A stretch of 64,000 nucleotides of DNA from Chelatococcus sp. (lineage in GTDB: Bacteria > Pseudomonadota > Alphaproteobacteria > Rhizobiales > Beijerinckiaceae): positions 3,422 to 67,421 of the forward strand of contig QFQY01000037.1 of NCBI GenBank assembly GCA_003248805.1. Reading direction: 5' to 3'. Under the pieces are notes generated by a model that saw only the letters and a list, made by a program, of their open reading frames with translations, was not told the DNA's origin and ran no database searches. Each line of letters begins with the position of its first letter. Position 1 is the stretch's first letter. This document shows, piece by piece, positions 8,322-16,362 of the stretch. Position numbers and translations under genes: made by a program.

Positions 8322-8622
8322 GCGGCGCGGAGCCTTCGAGCGGGCAGCCAAGCTCGCGTCGACCGAAAGACGCGAGGGGGAGCAGGCCTTGGTGCAGCGT
8401 CTCGCCGACGATTTCCGTCGGGACCCGGGCGCGTTCGATCCGCGCCGGTTGAGCTTTCTCAGCACGCTGGGGTGGGTCGACCTCCTGAACACCCTCGAGA
8501 TTTCACCCCCTGGGGGGGAAAGGCCCTTTGTCGGCGGGTTGGCCGATATCCTCCAGCCGGACGGCCGGAGCGGTCGGCCTGGCTCGCCGGTGTCGCGTCC
8601 GGCTGCGGTTGCGGAGTTGTGA
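8314..8622 (+). CDS. Small element protein (102 aa), possibly frameshifted to a membrane-tailed form
   Basis: The ATG overlaps the end of the ATPase gene by 8 bases, indicating tight coupling. The first ~66 residues are basic and helical (RGAFERAAKLASTERREGEQ; FLSTLGWVDLLNTLEI). A run of seven G at 8512-8518 follows. In the current frame the protein ends in a low-complexity Pro/Arg/Ser tail at 8622. A -1 shift on the G run would instead give a tail ending in VVILLFAFLVSFTFG with its stop at 8663, a plausible membrane anchor just before the coupling protein. Either a sequencing artefact, slippage, or a decayed gene could explain this. The function is unknown. Confidence 0.5.
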   Translation: MAERRGAFERAAKLASTERREGEQALVQRLADDFRRDPGAFDPRRLSFLSTLGWVDLLNTLEISPPGGERPFVGGLADILQPDGRSGRPGSPVSRPAAVAEL

Positions 8623-8693
8623 TCCTCCTCTTCGCATTCCTCGTGAGCTTCACATTCGGCTGAGAGCCACCCCATCACCTCGGAGACATGATA

Positions 8694-10460
8694 ATGTCGA
8701 CTGGAAATCCGTTCGTCGAAGTCCGCTCGTATGCACCGGCGATTCTTGGCGCGGTCGCGACGGCCACGATCGTGCTCGTTCTTGGATTGCTTTTGCTGTT
8801 CGAAGTCCGCCCGCCGCAGGTTGTCGGATCGTTCGGGGCCGTCGCTCTCGATCTGACCAGCCTCACCTGGCTCGGTACCGTGTTCCTCACCAGCGACGGC
8901 TGCCTGCCTGCCATTCCGCATTGGATCGGGCTCGAGTGCCGGCCTGGAGCTGGTTCTCGCCTGATCAGCCTGATCGCGCAGTCGCATTCGGCAAAGTTTC
9001 AGCTGAGCATGCTCGCCGCAGCCGTACTTGCATCAGCAGCGATCAGTTTCTTGCGCATCGCTTCCGCCACGCCCAAGCGGGAACAAGTGAAGACGCTAAA
9101 GGGTAAGCGACCGGTTTTCGATGCCGATGCTCGGGCCTGTCTGCGTACGGCCATCGCCAAGACCGGCCGGGCGGTGAGGCGTGGCTTCTGGCTGGCGCCG
9201 CATGTGCAGCTGACGCCGACCGTCGAAGGTTACAACATCTTGGCGTTGGGAACGCAGGGCTCGGGCAAATCATCGACGCTCCGCGCGCTGATCGAACAAC
9301 TCATCGCCCGAGGCGATCAGGTTGTGGTCCACGACATTAAAGGCGATCTGACGGCTGGACTGCCATCCCACGATTTCATCTTGGTGGCCCCACACGATGC
9401 CCGCTCCTGGGTCTACGACATCGGTGCGGACATTCGAAACGCCCAGCATGCGCGGGAATTCGCAGCGCACGCGATCCCTACATCAGCCGGCGAAACCATG
9501 TGGGGTGACGGCGCGCGAGCGGTATGGGCCGATCTCGTTATCGCATTGGCGGCCAACACACAGGGCTGCTGGGATTGGGTCGATCTCAGGGACGCGCTGC
9601 TCTCGCCTGGCGCCACCATCAAAGCGGTGCTCGAGCGTAGCGGCGCAGCGAGCGCGAGCCGGCTGATTTTTGGCAGCGACGATCCCGAGGAGAATCGCAC
9701 GACCATGTCGATCCTGATCACGATGTGGATCGCTGCGCTGACCGTCGTGCATCCGTTGGCGGAGGCCTGGGCAGAAGTGCAAGACGGACGCCGGTTCAGT
9801 CTGCGGAACTGGATCGATGGCGACGGCACGTTGCCGCGTGTTCTCGTCCTTCAGAAATCCAGCGAGTATCCGGAACTGACGCAGCAGCTCAACGCGTTCC
9901 TCATCGACCGGCTGGTTGGGCTCGCGCTGCGTTCGGGACGAGAGCGCAACCCGGTGACAAAACTGGCGCTGTGTCTTGATGAGCTTCCTGAATGCGGTCG
10001 TCTTCATCGGCTGCCGAACCTGCTGAACGTCGGTCGGGAATTCGGCGTCGTGACGGTCGCGGCGGTTCAGGACATCGCGCACCTGATCGAGCTCTACGGC
10101 GAAAACCTCAGCCGCATTCTCCTCGCCCGGTTTCGGATCAAGCTCGTCCATCAGCTCGATGCCGGCGATACCGCCGAGCACGTCGCCGGCTGGCTCAAGC
10201 AACGGACGATCGAGTTCGACGGCCCCGAGCGCTACGACCCCGTGGCCAAGCGGAACGTCCGCGACAGGGTTCGCGAAACCGGTCCCGTCCTGGCTGAAGA
10301 TCGTATCGAGACCGAACTTGGCGTGCGGATGCAGAATGGACAGCCCATTGTCCGGGCTATGATCCTCGGCCTGGGCAACCCCGCGATCCTCGATATCCCG
10401 GCGACCGGATGGCCCGATCGCCGCCCCGGTCATGAACCAGCGCCCTGGCTCGACCCGTAG
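8694..10460 (+). CDS. Type IV coupling protein, TraD/TraG/VirD4 family (588 aa)
   Basis: Two N-terminal membrane segments (about residues 16-38 and 103-120) precede a large cytoplasmic ATPase domain with Walker A GTQGSGKSS (about 187-195), VVVHDIKGDL, and Walker B LALCLDELPECG (about 412-423). The SAGETMWGDGARAVWADLVIAL block is typical of TraD-like proteins. These hexameric ATPases bring the relaxase-DNA complex to the secretion channel. Of two nearby ATG codons, 8694 has GGAG 8 bases upstream and is preferred; 8688 is too close. It is followed by the relaxase gene, the standard transfer-gene order. Confidence 0.88.
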   Translation: MSTGNPFVEVRSYAPAILGAVATATIVLVLGLLLLFEVRPPQVVGSFGAVALDLTSLTWLGTVFLTSDGCLPAIPHWIGLECRPGAGSRLISLIAQSHSAKFQLSMLAAAVLASAAISFLRIASATPKREQVKTLKGKRPVFDADARACLRTAIAKTGRAVRRGFWLAPHVQLTPTVEGYNILALGTQGSGKSSTLRALIEQLIARGDQVVVHDIKGDLTAGLPSHDFILVAPHDARSWVYDIGADIRNAQHAREFAAHAIPTSAGETMWGDGARAVWADLVIALAANTQGCWDWVDLRDALLSPGATIKAVLERSGAASASRLIFGSDDPEENRTTMSILITMWIAALTVVHPLAEAWAEVQDGRRFSLRNWIDGDGTLPRVLVLQKSSEYPELTQQLNAFLIDRLVGLALRSGRERNPVTKLALCLDELPECGRLHRLPNLLNVGREFGVVTVAAVQDIAHLIELYGENLSRILLARFRIKLVHQLDAGDTAEHVAGWLKQRTIEFDGPERYDPVAKRNVRDRVRETGPVLAEDRIETELGVRMQNGQPIVRAMILGLGNPAILDIPATGWPDRRPGHEPAPWLDP

Positions 10461-10500
10461 TCTCGCATCCACGCCATTCGCATTCGTGAGATGGACGATG

Positions 10501-10531
10501 TCGGATCGCCTCCTGTCGGAGAGCGATCCGA
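10501..10531. other. Inverted repeat between coupling protein and relaxase (candidate oriT hairpin)
   Basis: TCGGATCGC at 10501-10509 pairs with GCGATCCGA at 10523-10531, with a short inner TCC/GGA pairing. No T tract follows, which argues against a simple terminator. Its position beside the MobF relaxase gene and the single clean inverted repeat fit an origin of transfer, but no nick site is identifiable. Confidence 0.35.
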
Positions 10532-10561
10532 TGCCGTTAGAACAGTCGGACGGCGCCACGC

Positions 10562-10575
10562 GAGTTAATCCCAAA
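10562..10575 (+). promoter_or_regulatory. Shared 14-bp motif, copy 3
   Basis: GAGTTAATCCCAAA, 54 bases before the relaxase start. Same sequence and orientation as at 5356 and 7406. Confidence 0.55.
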
Positions 10576-10629
10576 CTTTGAAGGCGCCCTGCCGGCTAAT
10601 TCGAAGGCCTCCTCTCGTTGGAGGCCATC

Positions 10630-13266
10630 TTGGTCGCTACCTGGAATCCTGCCGCAGCCAGTGCGTATTATCTCCGAGGTGCCGAGTATTATCTCGGTGC
10701 CGCCGAGCCGGCTGGCCTCTGGTATGCTCCGGCGAGCGATTTCGAGCTCGTGGACGGCGCCGAGGTCGAGCCGGTCGCATTCGAGCGCCTCTACGCAGGC
10801 GTCGGCGCCGATGGCAAGACCCTGCTCTCGCAGAGCGGCCGGGCTGATCGCGTCCCGGCCTTCGACGTTACATTCAGCGCGCCACGCTCCGTCACTCTGG
10901 CCTGGGCTTTCGCCAGTCCTGAACGGAAGGCCACCATCGAAGCCGCGCAGGAACGTGCTGCCCGCGCTGCTCTCGGTGTCGTCGAGCGGGAAGCGATGTG
11001 GGCCCGCCGCGGCAAGGGCGGTCTGACGCTCGAGCCGGTCGCACTCTCGGCCGCGTTGTTCCAGCACGGCGAAAGCCGCCCGGCGGAACACGACGATGGG
11101 CGCGTCTTCGGCGATCCCAATCTGCACACCCACGCCGTCATTCTCAATCTCGCCACGCGCGGGGACGGGACGGTCGGAGCCATTCATTCCAAGATCCTGC
11201 GCGACTGGAAAATGGCGGCCGGCGCGCAGTATCACGCGGCTTTGGCTCACGAACTCGAAGCGTTCGGCTTTTCGATCGACCGCATCGGCTACAACGGCAC
11301 CTTCGAGCTCGCCGGCGTTTCCGATGATCTGATCCGGTATTTTAGCGCGCGGCGAAAGGAGATCGAAGACGAACTCGCCGAACACCAGACGACCAGCCGC
11401 TCGGCCGCGGCGCTCGCCTCCGCGATCAGCCGGGCGACGCGCGAGGCGAAAAGCGATGCCGGCACCCGCTCGCGCGAGGAGATCTGGGCCGAGGCCGCCG
11501 CGGCGCGGGGCGTCGCGATCGCGTCCTTCACCGAAAATCTTTGCCGGCAAGATCGCCTGCGCGATCTCGAATCGGGGGAGCGTCTGCTGGCCGAGCGGCT
11601 GTCCGCCCTGCCTGGCGAACTCACCGAAACCCGCAGCGTCTTCGAGCGGCGCGATCTCTTCCGCGCCGTGGCGGCCGTGCTCGTCGGCACCGGGCTGCCG
11701 GCCGAGCGTACGGGGCGGGAGGTGGATCGCCTGCTTCGCGGCGGTGCGATCGTCGAGATCGGCCGCGATCCGATCGGACTTCCCCGCTACTCGACCCCGG
11801 AGATGGTCGCGATCGAGCGCCAGGTCGTCGAGATCGCGCGCGACCTCGCCGCCGATGCGCGCAAGGGCGTCGACCGGGACGCGTTGATCGTACGATGCAA
11901 AGCGGCTGGTCTCAGCCTCGAGCAGCAGGATGCTGCCTTGGTCGCGGCGGGCTCCCAGGCCATCGCGATCATCGAGGGCGCGCCGGGCAGCGGGAAGACG
12001 ACGACCCTTGCTCCGATCGTCAGCGGGTATCAGGAGGCCGGCTATCGGGTTCTCGGCGCGGCTTCCGCCTGGCGTATCGCCCGGATGCTGCAGAACGATC
12101 TCGGTATCGAGTCGCGCGCGACCGCAAGCTGGATCGAAAGGATACGGCGCGGGTATGAGGTCCTCGACCGAAACACCGTACTGGTCGTCGACGAAGCCGG
12201 CCTGCTGTCGTCGCGCGACATGCATGCGATCCTGGTCGATGTGCAGCAGGCGCAGGCCAAGCTGATCCTCGTCGGAGATCGCGGCCAACTCCAGGCGATC
12301 GGGGCGGGTCCCGGGCTCGACCTCGTCAGCCGTGCCGTCGAGGCCGCCCGCGTCGAGACGATCGTGCGTCAGCACGACGCCTGGGCGAGGGACGCCGTGC
12401 GCGATTTCGGCGCCGGCGAGGCTGTTCGCGCGCTCGACGCCTTCGCCGAGCACGGTCTGCTCGTCGAGGTACAGGGCGCCAGGGCAGCAATCACGGCGAT
12501 CGCCGATCGCTGGGAGGCGGCCCAGGATGCCGATCCGAACGCCACGATCCTGCTTCTGGCCAGGACCAACGCGCAGGTCGGGGCGATCTCGCGTGAGGTC
12601 CGCAGCCGTCTCAAGGACAGGGGACTGATCCGTGGGCCCGAGATCGAGGTCGCGGCCGTCACCCCGTCCGGCCATGCAAGCCAGCTGGTGCTCGCGGTGG
12701 GCGATCACATCCGCTTCCTCGTTCGCAACGACGAACTCGGTGTCGTCAACGGTTCGACCGGCACCGTCACCAAGGTGATGGAGGTGTCCGATCCGACTGC
12801 GCAGAGCGGGCGCAAATTCCGGATCGAGGCTCTAACAGCCGGAGGCCCCGTCAGGTTCGACCCCGCCGCGCTCGCCGACGAGAAGGGCCGTGCCCGGATC
12901 GGCTGGGCGTATGGAAATTCGATCTACGGAAGTCAGGGGCTGACCGTCGACCGTACCCTGGTTCTCGCCGATCCCGCGCTCGATCGCCACGACATCTATG
13001 TCGCCGCGAGCCGGGCTCGAATCGAGACGACCCTCGTCGTCGATACGGCAGCGATCGATCGTCATCTGCTCGCCGACCGCCCTCTCGACCGACAGACGCC
13101 GGATGCCGTGCCGTCGGCGCCGGAGCGCCGCGCCTGGCTCGCCGGGCGCCTGTCGCGGTCCAACGTCAAGCTCTCGACCGTCGCGGTGATCGAAGCCGGC
13201 CGCGATCATGCCGGAAGCCGGGCCATTCTCGGCTCCCGATCCCGTGAGCTCGACCATGGGCTCTGA
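10630..13266 (+). CDS. MobF-family conjugative relaxase-helicase (TrwC/TraI-like, 878 aa)
   Basis: The N-terminal relaxase domain has paired tyrosines (SAYYLRGAEYYLG), as MobF enzymes use for two DNA transesterifications, and the metal-binding histidine motif DPNLHTHAVI at about residue 164. The C-terminal half is a superfamily 1 helicase: Walker A EGAPGSGKTTTL (about 450), VLVVDEAGLLSSRDM, LILVGDRGQLQAIGAG, and a C-terminal SIYGSQGLTVDRT motif. It would nick oriT, stay covalently attached and unwind the transferred strand. Both possible starts are TTG. The one at 10630 has GGAGG 5 bases upstream and is preferred over 10618. A slightly short helicase part (878 versus about 970-1750 residues in known members) is within family range. 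Confidence 0.9.
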   Translation: MVATWNPAAASAYYLRGAEYYLGAAEPAGLWYAPASDFELVDGAEVEPVAFERLYAGVGADGKTLLSQSGRADRVPAFDVTFSAPRSVTLAWAFASPERKATIEAAQERAARAALGVVEREAMWARRGKGGLTLEPVALSAALFQHGESRPAEHDDGRVFGDPNLHTHAVILNLATRGDGTVGAIHSKILRDWKMAAGAQYHAALAHELEAFGFSIDRIGYNGTFELAGVSDDLIRYFSARRKEIEDELAEHQTTSRSAAALASAISRATREAKSDAGTRSREEIWAEAAAARGVAIASFTENLCRQDRLRDLESGERLLAERLSALPGELTETRSVFERRDLFRAVAAVLVGTGLPAERTGREVDRLLRGGAIVEIGRDPIGLPRYSTPEMVAIERQVVEIARDLAADARKGVDRDALIVRCKAAGLSLEQQDAALVAAGSQAIAIIEGAPGSGKTTTLAPIVSGYQEAGYRVLGAASAWRIARMLQNDLGIESRATASWIERIRRGYEVLDRNTVLVVDEAGLLSSRDMHAILVDVQQAQAKLILVGDRGQLQAIGAGPGLDLVSRAVEAARVETIVRQHDAWARDAVRDFGAGEAVRALDAFAEHGLLVEVQGARAAITAIADRWEAAQDADPNATILLLARTNAQVGAISREVRSRLKDRGLIRGPEIEVAAVTPSGHASQLVLAVGDHIRFLVRNDELGVVNGSTGTVTKVMEVSDPTAQSGRKFRIEALTAGGPVRFDPAALADEKGRARIGWAYGNSIYGSQGLTVDRTLVLADPALDRHDIYVAASRARIETTLVVDTAAIDRHLLADRPLDRQTPDAVPSAPERRAWLAGRLSRSNVKLSTVAVIEAGRDHAGSRAILGSRSRELDHGL

Positions 13267-13459
13267 GAGCGAGACGGGGCCGATCGTCGTCGATGACTGG
13301 CCCGAACCGGTCCCGGTCACGGCGGCCGAGCTCGACGTGATCGAGACCTATCTCGGTCGCCTTCTCGACGAAATCCTGACCCCGCCGGGCAGGCAGGACC
13401 GTCGAGAGCCTCCCCCGAAACCAGCCCGCCCCCCATCAGAAGGAACTGGACATGAATGA
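13256..13459 (+). CDS. Small hypothetical protein (67 aa) overlapping the relaxase end
   Basis: The ATG at 13256 overlaps the relaxase stop by 11 bases, a sign of translational coupling. An alternative start at 13208 would overlap by 59. The sequence is acidic, then proline- and arginine-rich: a short helix (TAAELDVIETYLGRLLDEIL) with a disordered tail. No family is recognised. It could be a small transfer accessory protein. Confidence 0.45.
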   Translation: MGSESETGPIVVDDWPEPVPVTAAELDVIETYLGRLLDEILTPPGRQDRREPPPKPARPPSEGTGHE

Positions 13460-13769
13460 CGAGCAGCATTTGGACATGCTGGCGGAGATGGCGAACGCGA
13501 ACCAGGAGCATATTCTCCGGAGCGAGAACCACACCGACGCCCTGCGCGAGATCATCGCTGGCAGCGACATCGTCTGGGGCATCTGGCAGGATGAGACCTG
13601 CCCGAACGGCGTCGACAGCATGATCATCAAGGGTCGGGGTCGGCTGATGTTGATCCAGCAGGCACCGCGTGCCGTGACCGTCAAGATGACGGCCGTGCCC
13701 TGCAGGGAACCGGCCGAGGCCGAAGCCATGCGCCAGATCCTCGGCGACGGACGCGCCGTACCTGGATAG
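13452..13769 (+). CDS. Small hypothetical protein (105 aa)
   Basis: An AAGGAA ribosome-binding site precedes the ATG, and the gene overlaps the preceding small ORF by 8 bases, so the relaxase and both small genes form one unit. The N-terminal 30 residues are a charged helix (HLDMLAEMANANQEHILRSE). A tryptophan-containing segment (SDIVWGIWQDETCPNGVDS) and a strand-rich basic part follow. No signal peptide and no recognisable family. Confidence 0.5.
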   Translation: MNDEQHLDMLAEMANANQEHILRSENHTDALREIIAGSDIVWGIWQDETCPNGVDSMIIKGRGRLMLIQQAPRAVTVKMTAVPCREPAEAEAMRQILGDGRAVPG

Positions 13770-13937
13770 ACCGCTCCCGCGGCGGCACTTGCGCTCGCCA
13801 ACGTCTGCAGGCTCGACAGCCGCAACTGCACCAGCATGATGCAGAGGCTGAGAAGTAGCGAGCGCTGGCTTGCCCGGTCGCCCCTGGTGCGAAGTCAATC
13901 CGAGCGAGGATATCGCCTGTCGTCTTAATGTAAATGT
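13770..13937 (+). other. Intergenic DNA before the recombinase with a possible gene remnant
   Basis: A stretch in one forward frame (about 13780-13926) reads plausibly with neighbour-like codon use (ANVCRLDSRNC ... SSERWLARSPLVRSQ) and ends at TAA 13924-13926. It lacks a start and ribosome-binding site. It may be the 3' remnant of a lost gene. The last 80 bases before the recombinase are markedly AT-rich. Confidence 0.2.
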
Positions 13938-13966
13938 TTGATCTATAAGAAGAATTATGCTCTAAT
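13938..13966 (+). promoter_or_regulatory. Candidate sigma-70 promoter of the recombinase
   Basis: TTGATC (13938-13943) and TCTAAT (13961-13966) are separated by 17 bases in an AT-rich stretch, 29 bases before the recombinase ATG. Confidence 0.35.
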
Positions 13967-13995
13967 CGAAAATCGATCTGCGCGGGAAAGCAAAG

Positions 13996-15663
13996 ATGAA
14001 CAAGTATCTCCACAAGTCGAATTTTGCATCGACGATATCGGACGGCTCGGTTCGTGCGTGTGGATACTTTCGTGTGTCGACCGGAAGGCAAGCCGAGTCT
14101 GACCTGTCGATCCCCGATCAGAGGAAACAAATCCTAACTTTCTGTGCCGGCAAGGGTTGGAACCTCGTCGCCGAATATGTCGAGCCCGGCGCATCGGCGA
14201 CCGACGATACCCGGCCGGAATTCCAGAAGATGATCGAACGCGCGACCGATGACGATCGGCCGTTCGACATCGTCCTGGTCCATTCGTTCAGCCGCTTCTT
14301 CCGCGATGCCTTCGGGCTGGAGATGTATATCCGCAAGCTCGCGAAGGCGGGCGTACGCCTCGTCTCCATCACCCAGGAACTGGGCGACGATCCGGCTCAG
14401 GTGATGATGCGCCAGGTGATCGCGCTGTTCGACGAATATCAGAGTCGGGAGAATGCCAAGCACGTCCTCCGCGCGATGAAGGAGAATGCACGTCAGGGTT
14501 TTTATAATGGCTCGCCGGTTCCGCTCGGTTATACCACCGCTGAAGTCGAGAAGCGCGGCAACCGGACCAAGAAGAAGCTCGTCGAGGATCCGGTCGAAGC
14601 GGAGACCGTGCGGCAGATCTTCAAGCTCTACCGGTCGGGCGACGGAACGAGCGGACCCCTCGGCATCAAGCAGGTGACCTGCTGGCTGAACGAGCGCGGC
14701 TACCGCACGCGCAAGGGAGCCCGTTTCGGCGTCGCGACCGTCCACGGCATCCTGACCAACACCGTCTATATCGGCGAATGGGTTTTCAACAAACGCGAGG
14801 CCAAGACGCTGACCCAGAAACCGGCGAGCGAGCACATCGTCGTCGAGGTGCCGGCCATCATCCCGCGTGACGAATTCGATGCGGTGCAGGCGCGCATGAA
14901 GGTCAACGCCCCGATGACCACGCCGCCGCGCGTCGTCACCGGCCCGATCCTGTTGACCGGTCTTGCAACCTGCGCCACCTGCTCGGGCGCGATGACGATG
15001 CGGACCGGCACCTCGAAATCGGGGCAGGTCCACCGCTACTACTCATGCTCCGTCCATGGCCGGATGGGCAAGACGGCCTGCAAGGGACGAGCCATCCGGA
15101 TGGACAGGCTCGACACGCTCGTCACCGATCATCTCGTCGACCACCTGTTCCAGCCGGACCGGCTCACGACCATGCTCGCGGGCCTCGCGGCAAGGCGCGC
15201 CGAGCGTGCGCTGGAGGTCGATGGTCGGATCACCACGCTCCAGAGCGAGGCGAGCCAGGCCGAGGATCGGTTGAAGCGTCTCTACAAGATGGTCGAGGAT
15301 GGCGTGACCGATCTAGACGACCTGCTGAAGGAGCGGATCGCCGCGCTCAAGCTGGAGCGTGATCGCGCCACCGCTGCGCTCGAGCGGATCAAGGCGCAAG
15401 CCGCTCCGCCGGCCGTCCTGAAGCCGGAGGCCATCGAGCGGTTCGGACGCCTCATGCGCGAAAGCGTTACCTCCGGCGAAATCCCCTTCCGCAAGGCTTA
15501 TATCCAGTCCGTCGTCGATCGCATCGAAGTCGATGACGATCTCGTCCGTATCATCGGGGATAAATCCACCCTGGAGCAGGCGATCGCGGGCAATGCCGCG
15601 CGCAATCTGGGTGTTCGCAGTTTTGAACGGAAGTGGCGCGCCCGAAAGGATTCGAACCTCTGA
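13996..15663 (+). CDS. Large serine recombinase (integrase of the element, 555 aa)
   Basis: The resolvase catalytic domain is at residues about 20-165, with the nucleophile in GYFRVSTGRQ (Ser about 28), plus SFSRFFRD and ALFDEYQSREN. The recombinase domain follows (YNGSPVPLGY; IFKLYRSGDG; YRTRKGARFG; VYIGEWVFN). A zinc ribbon has CATCSGAMTMRTG, then CSVHGR...C; a coiled coil lies at about 400-470. This architecture belongs to phage- and ICE-type serine integrases. Its last seven residues (ARKDSNL) are encoded by the 3' half of the convergent tRNA-Arg gene, so the frame crosses the likely attachment site. The AT-rich upstream region suggests its own promoter. Confidence 0.92.
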   Translation: MNKYLHKSNFASTISDGSVRACGYFRVSTGRQAESDLSIPDQRKQILTFCAGKGWNLVAEYVEPGASATDDTRPEFQKMIERATDDDRPFDIVLVHSFSRFFRDAFGLEMYIRKLAKAGVRLVSITQELGDDPAQVMMRQVIALFDEYQSRENAKHVLRAMKENARQGFYNGSPVPLGYTTAEVEKRGNRTKKKLVEDPVEAETVRQIFKLYRSGDGTSGPLGIKQVTCWLNERGYRTRKGARFGVATVHGILTNTVYIGEWVFNKREAKTLTQKPASEHIVVEVPAIIPRDEFDAVQARMKVNAPMTTPPRVVTGPILLTGLATCATCSGAMTMRTGTSKSGQVHRYYSCSVHGRMGKTACKGRAIRMDRLDTLVTDHLVDHLFQPDRLTTMLAGLAARRAERALEVDGRITTLQSEASQAEDRLKRLYKMVEDGVTDLDDLLKERIAALKLERDRATAALERIKAQAAPPAVLKPEAIERFGRLMRESVTSGEIPFRKAYIQSVVDRIEVDDDLVRIIGDKSTLEQAIAGNAARNLGVRSFERKWRARKDSNL

Positions 15664-15665
15664 CC
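15634..15665. other. Candidate attachment site (element-chromosome junction) in tRNA-Arg
   Basis: The 3' half of tRNA-Arg is where the recombinase frame ends and where accessory genes give way to core genes. An identical short copy would be expected at the other end, outside this window, so the core cannot be defined here. Confidence 0.4.
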
Positions 15666-15710
15666 CTCAGATTCGTAGTCTGATGCTCTATCCAGCTGAG
15701 CTACGGGCGC
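15634..15710 (-). tRNA. tRNA-Arg (anticodon ACG)
   Basis: On the minus strand the sequence folds as a full cloverleaf: acceptor GCGCCCG / CGGGCGC, D arm GCTCAGCTGGATAGAGC, anticodon stem CAGA-CTACGAA-TCTG with ACG in the loop, T arm with GGTTCGAATCC, discriminator G and an encoded CCA (15634-15636). It is 77 nt and appears intact. The serine recombinase ends inside it, making its 3' half the probable integration target. Confidence 0.97.
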
Positions 15711-15753
15711 ATATCAGTGTGTTCCAAGGCGTTGCCCCGGCCTGATGCGGGGG

Positions 15754-15781
15754 AGATAGCCGCTCGGCTTCGTCTTGGCAA
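15754..15781 (-). promoter_or_regulatory. Candidate promoter of tRNA-Arg
   Basis: Read on the minus strand, TTGCCA (15776-15781) and CTATCT (15754-15759) are 16 bases apart and lie about 44 bases before the tRNA 5' end. Confidence 0.35.
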
Positions 15782-15896
15782 CCCTCAAAATCACCATTCC
15801 GTCACATGCCCGTCGCGCCGGGACGTCCGGGCGCCACGGCCTCGCGTCCAGGCGAGGGCAACGGCGCCCCGGGACGCCCGGACGACGGTTCGCCCG

Positions 15897-16106
15897 TCAG
15901 CGCGTCGCGCGCCGCGCCGCCCGCGAGACCGAGGGGCCCGTGATGGCACCGGCCGCCCCGCCGACGACAGCCCCCACCGGGCCCGCCACGACGGCGCCCG
16001 TCCCGGCGCCGACCGCTGCGCCGCCGATGCGCTGCTCCACCGTGTTGCCGCAGGCCCCGAGCAGCAGCCCCATGGCGGCGGCAAAGGCGAGTGTGGTAAT
16101 CTTCAT
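15897..16106 (-). CDS. Small glycine-zipper lipoprotein (69 aa)
   Basis: A classic lipoprotein signal (MKITTLAFAAAMGLLLGAC, lipobox LGAC with Cys 19) is followed by NTVEQRIGGAAVGAGTGAVV, a glycine-zipper repeat (GxxxG spacing) like those of 17-kDa-antigen/OmpA-associated lipoproteins. It ends with a basic tail. An AAGGAC ribosome-binding site precedes the ATG. It would be exported and lipid-anchored; the glycine zipper may oligomerise in the membrane. It is monocistronic, next to the tRNA. Confidence 0.8.
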   Translation of the reverse strand: MKITTLAFAAAMGLLLGACGNTVEQRIGGAAVGAGTGAVVAGPVGAVVGGAAGAITGPSVSRAARRATR

Positions 16107-16362
16107 GGCGCAGTCCTTCAGTCAGACGATCCGACTCGAACGCGACCATAGCCCGGTCCGTTCCACAATGATGCCGGGCCCTGCCGTTTTCAGCGGCTCA
16201 TTGCGTGGCACGCGCTTGCCATCGGCCGAAAAATCCGTATACAGCGCGCATCGCATCAGCCGCCCCATTCGCGTGGGCGATGGGGATCGGGTTTCGGTCC
16301 TTCGTCGCAGGCAAGGAATTTTGTGACCGGTGCCGTCTCGGCGGGCCGGCGGAGTTGGAACG
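16107..16362. other. Divergent intergenic region between the lipoprotein and bL36 genes
   Basis: About 256 bases without a convincing gene. A short minus-strand open stretch (16122-16265) reads plausibly but has no ribosome-binding site. The region presumably holds both divergent promoters; no clear -35/-10 pair stands out. Confidence 0.4.

Noticed and set aside
16122..16265. A small minus-strand protein between the lipoprotein and rpmJ genes
   Set aside because: The sequence reads plausibly, but there is no ribosome-binding site or recognised family, so it is left as intergenic.
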